A stretch of DNA of 22,433 nt from Lachnospiraceae bacterium (GCA_009774625.1 VSOB01000047.1:1-22433); one strand, 5' to 3'; numbered from the stretch's first letter, positions 1-6,600 are shown. Translations and numbers: made by a program. The notes: generated by a model from the sequence alone, not told the origin.

Positions 1-14
1 GTTTAAGGTATGAT

Positions 15-43
15 TTGACTTTTCTTCTCAGTTTTTGTATCAT
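15..43 (+). promoter_or_regulatory. Sigma-A-type promoter for the first membrane-protein gene
   Basis: A TTGACT -35 box (15-20) is followed by a 17-base spacer and a TATCAT -10 box (38-43), placing transcription start near base 50, about 30 bases ahead of the gene at 79. Arms GTTTAA..ATGAT (1-14) and ATCAT..TTAAAC (39-53) form a loose inverted repeat flanking the promoter, which could be chance in AT-rich DNA. No separate promoter was recognised for luxS, so this one may also serve luxS and mtnN. Confidence 0.6.
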
Positions 44-78
44 AATTTTAAACTTACATAAGAGAAAAGGAAATATTT

Positions 79-519
79 ATGACACTTACAGAATTTATAC
101 CTGCAACAGTCCTGTTGATCTTCTGGCTGGTCGTCATCAGTATTAATATCCTTACACTTCTTTCTGCAGCAGGAAAATGGAAGCTCTATCATAAGGCAGG
201 CCAGGCAGGATGGAAAAGTCTGATTCCACTGTACAGCGACTATATGGATTTCCGGATTGCCCGCAGCGTTCCCATGTTCTGGCCCTGGCTGCTCTGCCGT
301 TCATCCGGCTACTTTCTTATCCGTATAACCGAAGGATCTCTGATCCTGATTATCGTCATCCTGCTGTTGATTGGGTATACTATTTCCTTTATCCGGGATT
401 ACAAACTGTCAAAGGCTTTCGGCCGCGGTGTGAGCTTTACGCTGGGGCTGGTACTTTTCAGACCATTGTTTCTGATGATTCTTGGCTTTGGCCGCGCCCG
501 GTATCTTGAAAAACAGTAA
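79..519 (+). CDS. Small multi-pass membrane protein, DUF5684-like
   Basis: A 146-residue hydrophobic protein with an N-terminal membrane helix (about residues 8-30) and further hydrophobic stretches near 60-78, 85-105 and 120-138. Between the first two lies a short polar segment with the pattern WKLYHKAGQAGWKSLIPLY. That pattern (a Gly-Trp-Lys-Ser/Ala-hydrophobic-Pro-x-Tyr turn after helix 1) is typical of the DUF5684 family of small Gram-positive membrane proteins, whose function is not known to me. The start is set by an AAAAGG site (65-70) ahead of ATG at 79. It lies 78 bases upstream of luxS on the same strand and may be cotranscribed, but nothing in it suggests a role in AI-2 or hexuronate metabolism. 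I am confident it is a real gene; the family call is from pattern memory. Confidence 0.72.
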   Translation: MTLTEFIPATVLLIFWLVVISINILTLLSAAGKWKLYHKAGQAGWKSLIPLYSDYMDFRIARSVPMFWPWLLCRSSGYFLIRITEGSLILIIVILLLIGYTISFIRDYKLSKAFGRGVSFTLGLVLFRPLFLMILGFGRARYLEKQ

Positions 520-534
520 CAACTGGCAACCCGT

Positions 535-565
535 CAATGGAAAGTGCGTTTTGAACTTTCCATTG
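535..565 (+). promoter_or_regulatory. Perfect 11-bp hairpin in the luxS leader
   Basis: The arms CAATGGAAAGT (535-545) and ACTTTCCATTG (555-565) are exact complements around a 9-base loop, ending 17 bases before the luxS ribosome binding site. There is no T-run after it (TCATAAATAAAAG), so it is a poor intrinsic terminator for the upstream gene. It could be an RNA stability or processing element, a translational control structure, or a DNA operator. I do not recognise it as a known riboswitch. Confidence 0.6.
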
Positions 566-597
566 TCATAAATAAAAGAACAGGAGAGATATATAAA

Positions 598-1086
598 ATG
601 GAAAAAATAGCCAGCTTTACCATCGATCATGTAAAACTGCAGCCGGGTATCTATGTATCCAGAAAAGATACCTATGGGGGAACAACAATCACCACATTTG
701 ACCTGCGTATGACCTCCCCTAATGATGAACCCTGCATGAATACTGCAGAGATGCACACACTGGAGCATTTATGCGCCACCTATGCCAGAAACGACGAAAC
801 CTGGAAAGATAAGATCGTGTATTTCGGTCCTATGGGCTGCCGTACAGGCTGCTATCTTCTGATGGCAGGGGATCTGGATTCCAAAGAGATTGTTCCGTTT
901 ATCACAGGTATGTTTGAGTTTGTCCGCGATTTTGAAGGTGAACTGCCCGGTGCCGCCCCGATGGACTGCGGCAATTATCTGGACCACAATGTGGATATGG
1001 CCAAATATGTGGCCAATCGCTATCTGGAAAATACGCTGTACCATATCGACGACGCACATTTGATTTATCCGGAAAAGGATGAATAA
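598..1086 (+). CDS. luxS: S-ribosylhomocysteine lyase LuxS
   Basis: Cytosolic metalloenzyme that cleaves S-ribosylhomocysteine into homocysteine and 4,5-dihydroxy-2,3-pentanedione, the precursor of autoinducer AI-2. The 162-residue product is normal length for LuxS. The signature HTLEH (53-57) supplies two metal-ligand histidines, Cys124 in the MDCGN motif is the third ligand, and Cys81 in GPMGCRTG matches the catalytic cysteine. The frame is open upstream to an ATG at 544, but that would add an atypical N-terminus. The ATG at 598 has an AGGAGAG site at 582-588 and begins with the expected MEKIASF sequence. mtnN follows directly, so the two enzymes perform consecutive steps of S-adenosylhomocysteine recycling. 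Confidence 0.97.
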   Translation: MEKIASFTIDHVKLQPGIYVSRKDTYGGTTITTFDLRMTSPNDEPCMNTAEMHTLEHLCATYARNDETWKDKIVYFGPMGCRTGCYLLMAGDLDSKEIVPFITGMFEFVRDFEGELPGAAPMDCGNYLDHNVDMAKYVANRYLENTLYHIDDAHLIYPEKDE

Positions 1087-1102
1087 GAAAGGAAGAACTC
1101 TC

Positions 1103-1804
1103 ATGCATAAAATCGGAATTATTGGTGCGATGGAAATCGAAGTGGAAACGCTGAAAAGCCATATGCAGATCACCCAAACTATGGAAAAGGCTTCCATGAC
1201 CTTTCTGGAAGGCACTTTGCATCAGATTCCTGTCGTTGTGGTAAGAAGCGGCATCGGAAAAGTCAATGCAGGTATGTGCGTACAGATCTTAGCCGACATC
1301 TTTCATGTTACACATGTGATTAATACCGGTGTGGCAGGCTCTCTGAATGCCGCCATAGACATCGGTGATATTGTTGTCTCCACAGATACGCTCTATCACG
1401 ATGTGGATGCCACCGGCTTCGGATATCCTCTGGGAGAAGTACCCCAGCTCGGCGCTCTGACTTTTGCCGCAGATTCCGGAATGATTTCCCGGGCCAGATC
1501 CTCCTGCGAAATCGTAAATCCTGAAATCAAGGTATTTGAAGGCAGGATCGTCAGCGGAGATCAGTTTGTATCCAGCCCTCAGGTCAAAGAAAACATCCTG
1601 AAACACTTTCCCGGCAGCTTTTGTACAGAAATGGAGGGAGCCGCCATTTCTCATGCCGCATGGCTGAATCATATTCCGTTTGTTATTATCCGCGCCATCT
1701 CCGACAAAGCGGATGACAGCGCTCATATGGACTATCCCGCCTTCGAAAAGGCAGCAGCAGAACACTCTGCCAGACTGGTGGAACATATGATACAGCATCT
1801 GTAA
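1103..1804 (+). CDS. mtnN: 5'-methylthioadenosine/S-adenosylhomocysteine nucleosidase
   Basis: Hydrolyses the N-glycosidic bond of 5'-methylthioadenosine and S-adenosylhomocysteine, releasing adenine. The S-ribosylhomocysteine formed is the LuxS substrate. The 233-residue product opens with the family hallmark KIGIIGAM followed by acidic residues (Glu11 and Glu13, the latter aligning with the conserved Glu12 of the E. coli enzyme). It has the phosphorylase-fold segments VVVRSGIGKVNA, NTGVAGS and TEMEGAA, and the SDKAD motif containing the catalytic Asp. An in-frame ATG at 1079 overlaps the luxS end, but the ATG at 1103 has a better-placed GGAAGA site and gives the canonical N-terminus. The gap after luxS is 16 bases, consistent with one operon. 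Confidence 0.95.
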   Translation: MHKIGIIGAMEIEVETLKSHMQITQTMEKASMTFLEGTLHQIPVVVVRSGIGKVNAGMCVQILADIFHVTHVINTGVAGSLNAAIDIGDIVVSTDTLYHDVDATGFGYPLGEVPQLGALTFAADSGMISRARSSCEIVNPEIKVFEGRIVSGDQFVSSPQVKENILKHFPGSFCTEMEGAAISHAAWLNHIPFVIIRAISDKADDSAHMDYPAFEKAAAEHSARLVEHMIQHL

Positions 1805-1892
1805 GAGCACAAACGCGGCGATGGCAACCATATTGAATACACAATTAAAGCAATGGCAGGCACACTGCACCAACTTGCTGTTATCACGAATC

Positions 1893-1932
1893 AAAAGGGA
1901 GGACATATCATTGGTATGCCGCTCCCTTTTTT
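1893..1932 (+). terminator. Intrinsic terminator after luxS-mtnN, possibly bidirectional
   Basis: Arms AAAAGGGAG (1893-1901) and CTCCCTTTT (1922-1930) pair around a 20-base loop that may itself pair weakly (GGACATA with TATGCC), and the 3' arm runs into six T residues (1927-1932). Read on the minus strand the 5' arm complement also ends in TTTT, so it may stop transcription of the convergent GH30 gene, which ends at 1994. Confidence 0.7.
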
Positions 1933-1993
1933 ACCGGACTTTAAGATTTTCCGACTTTTATTTTTCATGAAAAAAATCAGTGAACTATACTTT

Positions 1994-3334
1994 CTATTGC
2001 TCTGTGATCACGCTGCTGGTGATCGAATATGGTCTGGCCGTATCCGTTATCATTTCACCCTGCAGGCGCAGTGTATAGGTATGGGAATGCTCTGTCCGGT
2101 TCAATACAAGGAACACAATGGTACTATCCGGATTTTTCCATGCAGTTACTTCCAGCTCCGACGTATAACAACTGCTTCCGATGCGGACAGCCCCCGGCTT
2201 GATAAACCGGGCAAAATGCCGGTAATATGCCAGAATATACCGTTCCTTTAATTCACCGCTTTTCCTGTCATACAAAAAAGGAGCATCGCACAGATTATTC
2301 ACATGGTTCGGCCCTCCGGTTTCATCCAATAATACATTCCAGTCATAAAAACCATTCATACCATGATTCAGATTGCCGATCATATCGTGAGCAAGTCTGC
2401 CGGCGTTGACACAGCCATCTTCCTTTTCATATTTGCCAAATTCCAGACAACTCTCCGAAAGAATCAGTTTTTTGCCCGGAAAACGCTCCCGGATCATAGA
2501 CAATGCATCAAAATGATCGCCGCTGTACCAATGAAATGCCACACCGGCAATCATCGGATTTGTCGTATCATCAATCAAAGCACAGGCACGCTCAAACACC
2601 CGCTCTTTGTTATGATCCCAAATAAAGATTTTAATATCCCCCTGATCGTTCTTCTGCAAAACCGGGTACAGATAGTCCCGCAGGAACCGTTTTTCCTCTT
2701 CTGCCGTATAGACACAGGAATCCCAGGTCTGTACTGCCTTAGGCTCATTCTGAATGGAAAGACGGCTGACCACATACCCTCTGTCCCTGTACTCTTTGAT
2801 ATAGCGGCTGATATACTCCGCCCATGCGCCATAATATTCCTGTTTCAGAGAACCTCCATGTTTCCGCTCTCCGTTGGTTTTCATATACGCTGGCGGCGAC
2901 CAGGGAGAAAGCATAATCGGTATCTTTCTCCCAGCCCGCTTTTCCGCCGCATCCAGAAGCGGCAGAATATACTGTTCCACATCAGTGAATGAAAAATGGG
3001 TAAACGCCCCATCGTTTTCCACATCATCCGCCGCATACATATGTGTGGCAAAATCACAACTGTCAATCGGAATCCGGACCATCTGATAGTTCATTTCCTC
3101 CGGATCAAAGTATGTCCCAAGCATGGTATCTTTTTGCGTCTCATTCAGCAATGCAAATACAGAACCGGCTGCGTCTGTCAGAGCGCCGCCGAATCCTTCT
3201 GTTTTCTGATACTGCATCATGGGATATAAATTGATCACCCTCTCTTCTGTCCCGTCATCTGCGACAAAAATAAATTCTTTTTCTTCCTGCAGAATTTCCC
3301 TTCTGCCATATGTCTGATCGCGCAACGCTTTCAT
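1994..3334 (-). CDS. Intracellular glycoside hydrolase family 30 enzyme
   Basis: A 446-residue retaining beta-glycosidase of clan GH-A. Family 30 marks are clear: GFGGALTDAAGS (48-58), LSPWSPPAYMKTNG (142-155), the acid/base Glu197 in SIQNEP, HWYSG (268-272), the likely nucleophile Glu294 in LSES, and DETGGPNHVNNLCDAP. A C-terminal beta-sandwich follows. It is closest in pattern to the glucosylceramidase-like subfamilies that include beta-glucosidases, beta-xylosidases and beta-1,6-glucanases; the exact substrate cannot be read here. There is no signal peptide, so it should act in the cytosol on imported oligosaccharides or glycosides. ATG at 3332-3334 is preceded by GGAGGA (3342-3347). It diverges from the IclR gene, which suggests shared control with the uronate genes. 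Confidence 0.9.
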   Translation of the reverse strand: MKALRDQTYGRREILQEEKEFIFVADDGTEERVINLYPMMQYQKTEGFGGALTDAAGSVFALLNETQKDTMLGTYFDPEEMNYQMVRIPIDSCDFATHMYAADDVENDGAFTHFSFTDVEQYILPLLDAAEKRAGRKIPIMLSPWSPPAYMKTNGERKHGGSLKQEYYGAWAEYISRYIKEYRDRGYVVSRLSIQNEPKAVQTWDSCVYTAEEEKRFLRDYLYPVLQKNDQGDIKIFIWDHNKERVFERACALIDDTTNPMIAGVAFHWYSGDHFDALSMIRERFPGKKLILSESCLEFGKYEKEDGCVNAGRLAHDMIGNLNHGMNGFYDWNVLLDETGGPNHVNNLCDAPFLYDRKSGELKERYILAYYRHFARFIKPGAVRIGSSCYTSELEVTAWKNPDSTIVFLVLNRTEHSHTYTLRLQGEMITDTARPYSITSSVITEQ

Positions 3335-3373
3335 GGTAATTTCCTCCTTCGTGATGATACAAGAATATCAAAT

Positions 3374-3387
3374 TTTTCCCGTTTTCA
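3374..3387 (-). promoter_or_regulatory. Possible cre (CcpA) site in the GH30-iclR control region
   Basis: Read on the minus strand, TGAAAACGGGAAAA matches 12 of 14 positions of the cre consensus TGWAANCGNTNWCA, failing at positions 10 and 13. It overlaps the IclR -35 box (3382-3387) and lies 40 bases upstream of the GH30 start. Catabolite repression of both genes would make sense, but two mismatches in AT-rich DNA is weak evidence. Confidence 0.3.
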
Positions 3388-3410
3388 AATCGTATACTTT
3401 CCATTATAAT
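3382..3410 (+). promoter_or_regulatory. Promoter of the iclR-family gene
   Basis: TTTTCA (3382-3387), a 17-base spacer and a consensus TATAAT (3405-3410) lie about 70 bases before the chosen start codon. No equally good promoter is visible for the divergent GH30 gene. Confidence 0.5.
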
Positions 3411-3417
3411 ATTATAC
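3392..3417 (+). promoter_or_regulatory. Imperfect palindrome over the iclR promoter, candidate autoregulatory operator
   Basis: GTATA (3392-3396) and TATAC (3413-3417) are the outer arms of an imperfect dyad, 7 of 13 pairs matching, lying across the spacer and -10 box. It contains ACTTTCCATT (3396-3405), related to the ATTCCAT element downstream of the SDR-kdgK promoter. IclR-family regulators commonly repress their own promoters; assignment to this protein is inference. Confidence 0.35.
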
Positions 3418-3482
3418 AGAATCAGGACGCCGAAGTCAGTGCCCAAAGTGCACAGATACCGCTTTCCGGAAAGGAATCCCCT

Positions 3483-4268
3483 ATGGACACAGAAAAAAAC
3501 AATCCGGTTCAATCCGCAGGAAAAATATTTCAGATCATGGAAATGCTGGCCGAGGAAGGTCCCTGCGGTCTTTTAGAGATCAGCCACCAATTGAATCTCA
3601 ATAAGAGTACCGTACATCGCCTTTTAAATTCCCTGATCTATATGGGATATGTCAGACAGGATGAAGTATCTCTGAAATATCATATGACATTAAAAATCGT
3701 AAATGTATCCGGCAAGGTTCTGAAACAGATTGACATCCTTTCCCTTTCCCAACCCTATCTGAAATATCTGATGGAACAAACCTATGAAACAGTCCATCTT
3801 GTAAAACGCGTTGACAATAATATCTGTTATATTCAGAAGCTGGAGCCTGCCAACACAGGCCGTTCCATCCAAATGGCCTCCTTTGTGGGTATGATCAGCC
3901 CTCTGTACTGCACCGGAGTCGGAAAGGCTATCATGTCCCGTCTGCCTGAATCTGAAATCCGTGATATTCTGGCTAAGTGTCAGGTATCTCCCAAAACCGA
4001 ACATACCATCCTGGATGCAGAGCAGTTGATCCGGGAACTGACACAGGTACGCATCTGTGGTTACTCCCTGGACAATGAAGAAAATGAAATGGGTGTGCGC
4101 TGCATTGCCACAGCCATCAATGACTATACAGGGAGTGCAGAATATGCCATCAGCATTTCTGCTCCGATCTTCCGTATGCCGGATGAACGGATTCCCGAAC
4201 TCTCTTCCCTGCTTCTGGAAGTGGCCGGTAAACTGTCAGGAGAGCTGGGTTATCATCCCGATCTGTAA
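3483..4268 (+). CDS. IclR-family transcriptional regulator, KdgR-like
   Basis: A 261-residue protein of standard IclR length. Residues about 10-75 form the N-terminal winged helix-turn-helix (GLLEISHQLNLNKSTVHRLL is the recognition region). The rest is the ligand-binding effector domain with its usual landmarks: YCTGVGKAIMSRL, the GYSLDNEENEMGVRCIA loop and the SISAPIFRM strand. The frame extends upstream to 3333, but ATG at 3483 has a GGAAAGGAA site (3468-3476) and starts the protein shortly before the HTH. Given its position between GH30 and kdgK, a KdgR-like role sensing 2-keto-3-deoxygluconate or a relative is likely, by analogy with proteobacterial KdgR. The effector and whether it represses or activates are not visible. 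Confidence 0.92.
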   Translation: MDTEKNNPVQSAGKIFQIMEMLAEEGPCGLLEISHQLNLNKSTVHRLLNSLIYMGYVRQDEVSLKYHMTLKIVNVSGKVLKQIDILSLSQPYLKYLMEQTYETVHLVKRVDNNICYIQKLEPANTGRSIQMASFVGMISPLYCTGVGKAIMSRLPESEIRDILAKCQVSPKTEHTILDAEQLIRELTQVRICGYSLDNEENEMGVRCIATAINDYTGSAEYAISISAPIFRMPDERIPELSSLLLEVAGKLSGELGYHPDL

Positions 4269-4316
4269 ACTGACCAAAAAGCATACCCCATCAACTACTT
4301 ATTGTCATGAATTAAA

Positions 4317-4356
4317 ATATCCCCACAGGATGATTTTTGTGGGGATATTATTTTCT
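4317..4356. terminator. Bidirectional intrinsic terminator between iclR and kdgK
   Basis: Exact 11-base arms ATATCCCCACA (4317-4327) and TGTGGGGATAT (4338-4348) enclose a 10-base loop. On the plus strand they are followed by TATTTTCT, and on the minus strand by TTTTAATT, so the hairpin can end both the convergent iclR and kdgK transcripts. Confidence 0.85.
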
Positions 4357-4364
4357 GCTGTTTA

Positions 4365-5390
4365 TTATCTCTGTACTCTTCCGGAACCGTCTCCGCCTGC
4401 CAGTGTCAGCACTTCATCCATAGAAACCATATTATAATCGCCTTCAATGGTATGCTTTAAGCAGGAAGCAGCCGTTGCAAACTCAATGATCTGCTGAGAC
4501 TCATATCCCTGCAGCGTGGCGCAGATCAGGCCGCCGCCGAAGCTGTCGCCGCCGCCTACACGGTCTACAATGTGCATTTTATACTGCTTGCTGAAGAAAT
4601 ACTCGCCCTTGTCATACAGCATGGCGGACCAGTTATTGTCATTGGCTGAAAGAGACTCTCTCAGTGTAATCGCCACTTTTTCAAAGCCAAACCGGTCAGC
4701 AAGCTGTTTTGCCACATCTTTATAGCCTTCTTTGTTCACCTTGCCGGTGGTAACGTCTGTATTGGATGCATGGATTCCGAATACATCCGCTGCATCTTCT
4801 TCATTGGCAATGCATACATCCACATATTCACAGAGCTCGCCCATCACCTGTCCGGCTTTTTCTTTGCTCCAAAGTTTCTTTCTGTAATTCAAGTCGCAGG
4901 AAATCTTAACTCCGGCTTCCTTTGCCGCTTTGCAGGCATCCAGACAGATAACAGCCACTTCATCATTCAGAGCGGGCGTGATACCTGTAAAATGGAACCA
5001 TTCCGCACCTGCAAAGATCTCCTTCCAGTTAAAGTCCTCCCCGGAGGCTTCAGCGATTGCAGAACCTGCTCTGTCATAAATCACCTTGGAAGGTCTTTGG
5101 GACGCACCCTTTTCCAGGAAATAGATACCGACTCTTTTGCCGCCTCTGGTAATGTATTCTGTATTGACACCGTATTTTCTCAGAGAATTGACAGCCGCCT
5201 GACCGATTTCATGGGTGGGCAGCTTGGTTACATAATATGCATCAAACCCGTAATTTGCCAGAGACACGGCCACATTGGCTTCTCCGCCGCCATAAGTCGC
5301 TCCCAGAGTTTCGGCCTGCACAAAGCGGTAATATCCTTCCGGTGCAAGGCGAAGCATGATTTCTCCAAATGTAACTACTTTTTTTGCCAT
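4365..5390 (-). CDS. kdgK: 2-keto-3-deoxygluconate kinase, PfkB family
   Basis: Phosphorylates 2-keto-3-deoxy-D-gluconate to KDPG with ATP, the step where the fructuronate and tagaturonate branches join. The 341-residue protein has the ribokinase fold: the substrate-binding GGGEANVAVSLANYG segment (34-48), the CDLNYRKKLW strand, NEEDA (196-200), and the PfkB signature with GGGD ending at the catalytic Asp282. Length and motifs fit KdgK better than fructokinase. ATG at 5388-5390 is preceded by GGAGGA (5400-5405). It follows the SDR gene after a 111-base gap containing a 7-bp hairpin (5442-5448 with 5465-5471), and is probably cotranscribed with it. No KDPG aldolase gene lies next to it, which is unusual for such operons. 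Confidence 0.94.
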   Translation of the reverse strand: MAKKVVTFGEIMLRLAPEGYYRFVQAETLGATYGGGEANVAVSLANYGFDAYYVTKLPTHEIGQAAVNSLRKYGVNTEYITRGGKRVGIYFLEKGASQRPSKVIYDRAGSAIAEASGEDFNWKEIFAGAEWFHFTGITPALNDEVAVICLDACKAAKEAGVKISCDLNYRKKLWSKEKAGQVMGELCEYVDVCIANEEDAADVFGIHASNTDVTTGKVNKEGYKDVAKQLADRFGFEKVAITLRESLSANDNNWSAMLYDKGEYFFSKQYKMHIVDRVGGGDSFGGGLICATLQGYESQQIIEFATAASCLKHTIEGDYNMVSMDEVLTLAGGDGSGRVQR

Positions 5391-5501
5391 GATGATTTGT
5401 CCTCCTGAATTTTATCTTATCTCTGAACTCTATATTTTATACTGCAGATCTGCCATCCGGACAGTCTGCAGCGCTTTTCCCGAATCTGACTTCCGCCTGC
5501 T

Positions 5502-6296
5502 CTATGGCTGCTTTCCAATATAAGCCAGAATACCGCCGTCCACATAAAGAATCTGTCCGTTTACAAAATCCGATGCCTCCGATGCCAGAAACAGCGCCGG
5601 ACCCATCAGATCCTCAGGTGTCCCCCATCTGGCTGCCGGTGTCTTGGCAATGATAAAGCTGTCAAAGGGATGCCTGCTGCCATCCGGCTGCTTTTCTCTC
5701 AGCGGCGCTGTCTGGGGTGTGGCAATATAGCCCGGACCGATACCGTTGCACTGAATATTATAGCCGCCATATTCAGAGGCAATATTTCTGGTGAGCATTT
5801 TCAGTCCCCCCTTAGCCGCTGCATAGGCAGACACAGTCTCCCGTCCCAGTTCACTCATCATGGAACATACATTAATGATCTTTCCGCTTCGTCTTTCCAT
5901 CATTTTGGGAAGCACAGCTTTGGAAACAATAAATGCTGCGTTCAGATCAATATCGATTACCTGTCTGAAATCCTCCACCGACATTTCTGTCATGGGAATC
6001 CGTTTGATAATCCCTGCATTGTTCACCAGAATATCAATTGGCCCCAGAGTTTTCCCGATATCCTCTGTCATGGAAACCACCTGTTCTTCGTCCGTCACAT
6101 CACAAAGATATCCCTTCGCTTCGATCCCTTTTGCCCTGTAAGCCTCCAGAGCCTGATCCAGATGTGCCTGAGAACGACAGTTGAATGCGATCCGTGCCCC
6201 TGCCATTGCATAACTTTCCGCTATGGCAAAGCCGATTCCATATGCCGCACCTGTCACCAGCGCAACCTTGCCTTCCAATGAAAATTTATCTTTCAT
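5502..6296 (-). CDS. SDR dehydrogenase: gluconate 5-dehydrogenase / KduD-DhuD type
   Basis: A 264-residue classical short-chain dehydrogenase. The cofactor motif TGAAYGIG is at 15-22, NNAG at 92-95, and the catalytic triad Ser145 (CSMM), Tyr158 and Lys162 (YAAAK). The C-terminal half, with IQCNGIGPGYIATPQTAPLR, KTPAARWG and a LAYIGKQP ending, strongly resembles the streptococcal gluconate 5-dehydrogenase group as I remember it. Members of this group in hyaluronate loci reduce 2,5-diketo-3-deoxygluconate to 2-keto-3-deoxygluconate (the KduD/DhuD reaction). Being upstream of kdgK and in a locus with a KdgF-like protein favours the KduD role over 5-ketogluconate reduction, but sequence alone does not decide. 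The AAAGGA site lies 12-13 bases before ATG at 6296. Confidence 0.88.
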   Translation of the reverse strand: MKDKFSLEGKVALVTGAAYGIGFAIAESYAMAGARIAFNCRSQAHLDQALEAYRAKGIEAKGYLCDVTDEEQVVSMTEDIGKTLGPIDILVNNAGIIKRIPMTEMSVEDFRQVIDIDLNAAFIVSKAVLPKMMERRSGKIINVCSMMSELGRETVSAYAAAKGGLKMLTRNIASEYGGYNIQCNGIGPGYIATPQTAPLREKQPDGSRHPFDSFIIAKTPAARWGTPEDLMGPALFLASEASDFVNGQILYVDGGILAYIGKQP

Positions 6297-6366
6297 TTTG
6301 ATTCAAGTCCTTTCTCACCATTGTAAAGTCCGATTTTTATGTGTTTTGAATCTATGAATTTCTGAA

Positions 6367-6403
6367 GTTTCGTATAATGAAACTATATTCCATAATGTGA
6401 AAT
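6367..6403. promoter_or_regulatory. Candidate IclR/KdgR operator array downstream of the SDR-kdgK promoter
   Basis: Alternating half-sites occur on the plus strand: GTTTC (6367-6371), GAAAC (6379-6383), TTCC (6388-6391) and GAAAT (6399-6403), spaced about 9-12 bases apart, near one helical turn. GTTTC-N7-GAAAC is a perfect 5-base dyad, and TGAAACTATATTCCA (6378-6392) is an imperfect dyad resembling the KdgR half-site TGAAAC/GTTTCA. The array covers the expected start site and early transcribed region, a typical repressor location. Binding by the local IclR protein is inference. Confidence 0.5.
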
Positions 6404-6408
6404 TCTTA

Positions 6409-6425
6409 CCTTTTATTATAAAAGG
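6409..6425. promoter_or_regulatory. Perfect palindrome overlapping the SDR-kdgK -10 box
   Basis: The arms CCTTTTAT (6409-6416) and ATAAAAGG (6418-6425) are exact complements around a single central T. The palindrome contains the -10 box (6415-6420), so a dimeric protein bound here would occlude the promoter. Part of the symmetry is forced by the AT-rich -10 sequence itself. Confidence 0.45.
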
Positions 6426-6442
6426 TTTTTATTTCCTGTCAA
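6415..6442 (-). promoter_or_regulatory. Near-consensus sigma-A promoter for the SDR-kdgK operon
   Basis: Read on the minus strand, a perfect TTGACA -35 (6437-6442) and a perfect TATAAT -10 (6415-6420) are separated by 16 bases. The expected start site is near 6408, leaving a leader of about 110 bases. A promoter this strong usually needs repression, consistent with the adjacent operator-like sites. Confidence 0.85.
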
Positions 6443-6541
6443 GTAACTATATTTCTTCCCCTGTCATCTTCTCCCATTTTACCTAATTTATCCTTTGGTT
6501 TTTGTCTATATTGACGGCTTTTCTCCATAGATGCAGACAGC

Positions 6542-6600
6542 CCCGCAGACACAGAACGCAGCCTGCAGCCTGTGTCTGCGGGCCTGTATATATAACAGGC
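6542..6600 (-). terminator. Tandem hairpins at the 3' end of the uxaA operon
   Basis: Immediately after the uxaA stop, GCCTGT (6582-6587) pairs with ACAGGC (6595-6600). Next, CCCGCAGACACAG (6542-6554) pairs exactly with CTGTGTCTGCGGG (6570-6582), a 13-bp GC-rich stem with a 15-base loop. On the minus strand the following sequence is GGCTGTCTGCATC, without a U-run. This is a strong structural transcript end or stability element, but not a textbook intrinsic terminator. Confidence 0.6.

Larger units (their letters stand above)
6297..6599. other. Intergenic control region between uxaA and the SDR-kdgK operon
   Basis: This 303-base gap has no credible gene. From high to low coordinates it holds two hairpins beyond the uxaA stop, an AT-rich stretch, a near-consensus minus-strand promoter, an 8+8 palindrome over its -10 box, and a set of TTTC/GAAA half-sites. 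The remaining roughly 70-base leader runs to the SDR start. Confidence 0.8.

Noticed and set aside
544..597. Extended luxS start at ATG 544
   Set aside because: It would begin inside the leader hairpin, adds residues not seen in LuxS, and lacks the clear ribosome binding site present before 598.
1853..2992. Plus-strand open frames of 132 and 209 codons opposite the GH30 gene
   Set aside because: They run through the terminator or the GH30 coding region and show low-complexity antisense composition.
5442..5471. Hairpin CTGCAGA/TCTGCAG between the SDR gene and kdgK as a terminator
   Set aside because: Only 7 bp with a 16-base loop and no U-run, followed by TATAAAATATAG. Kept as a minor intergenic structure, not a feature.
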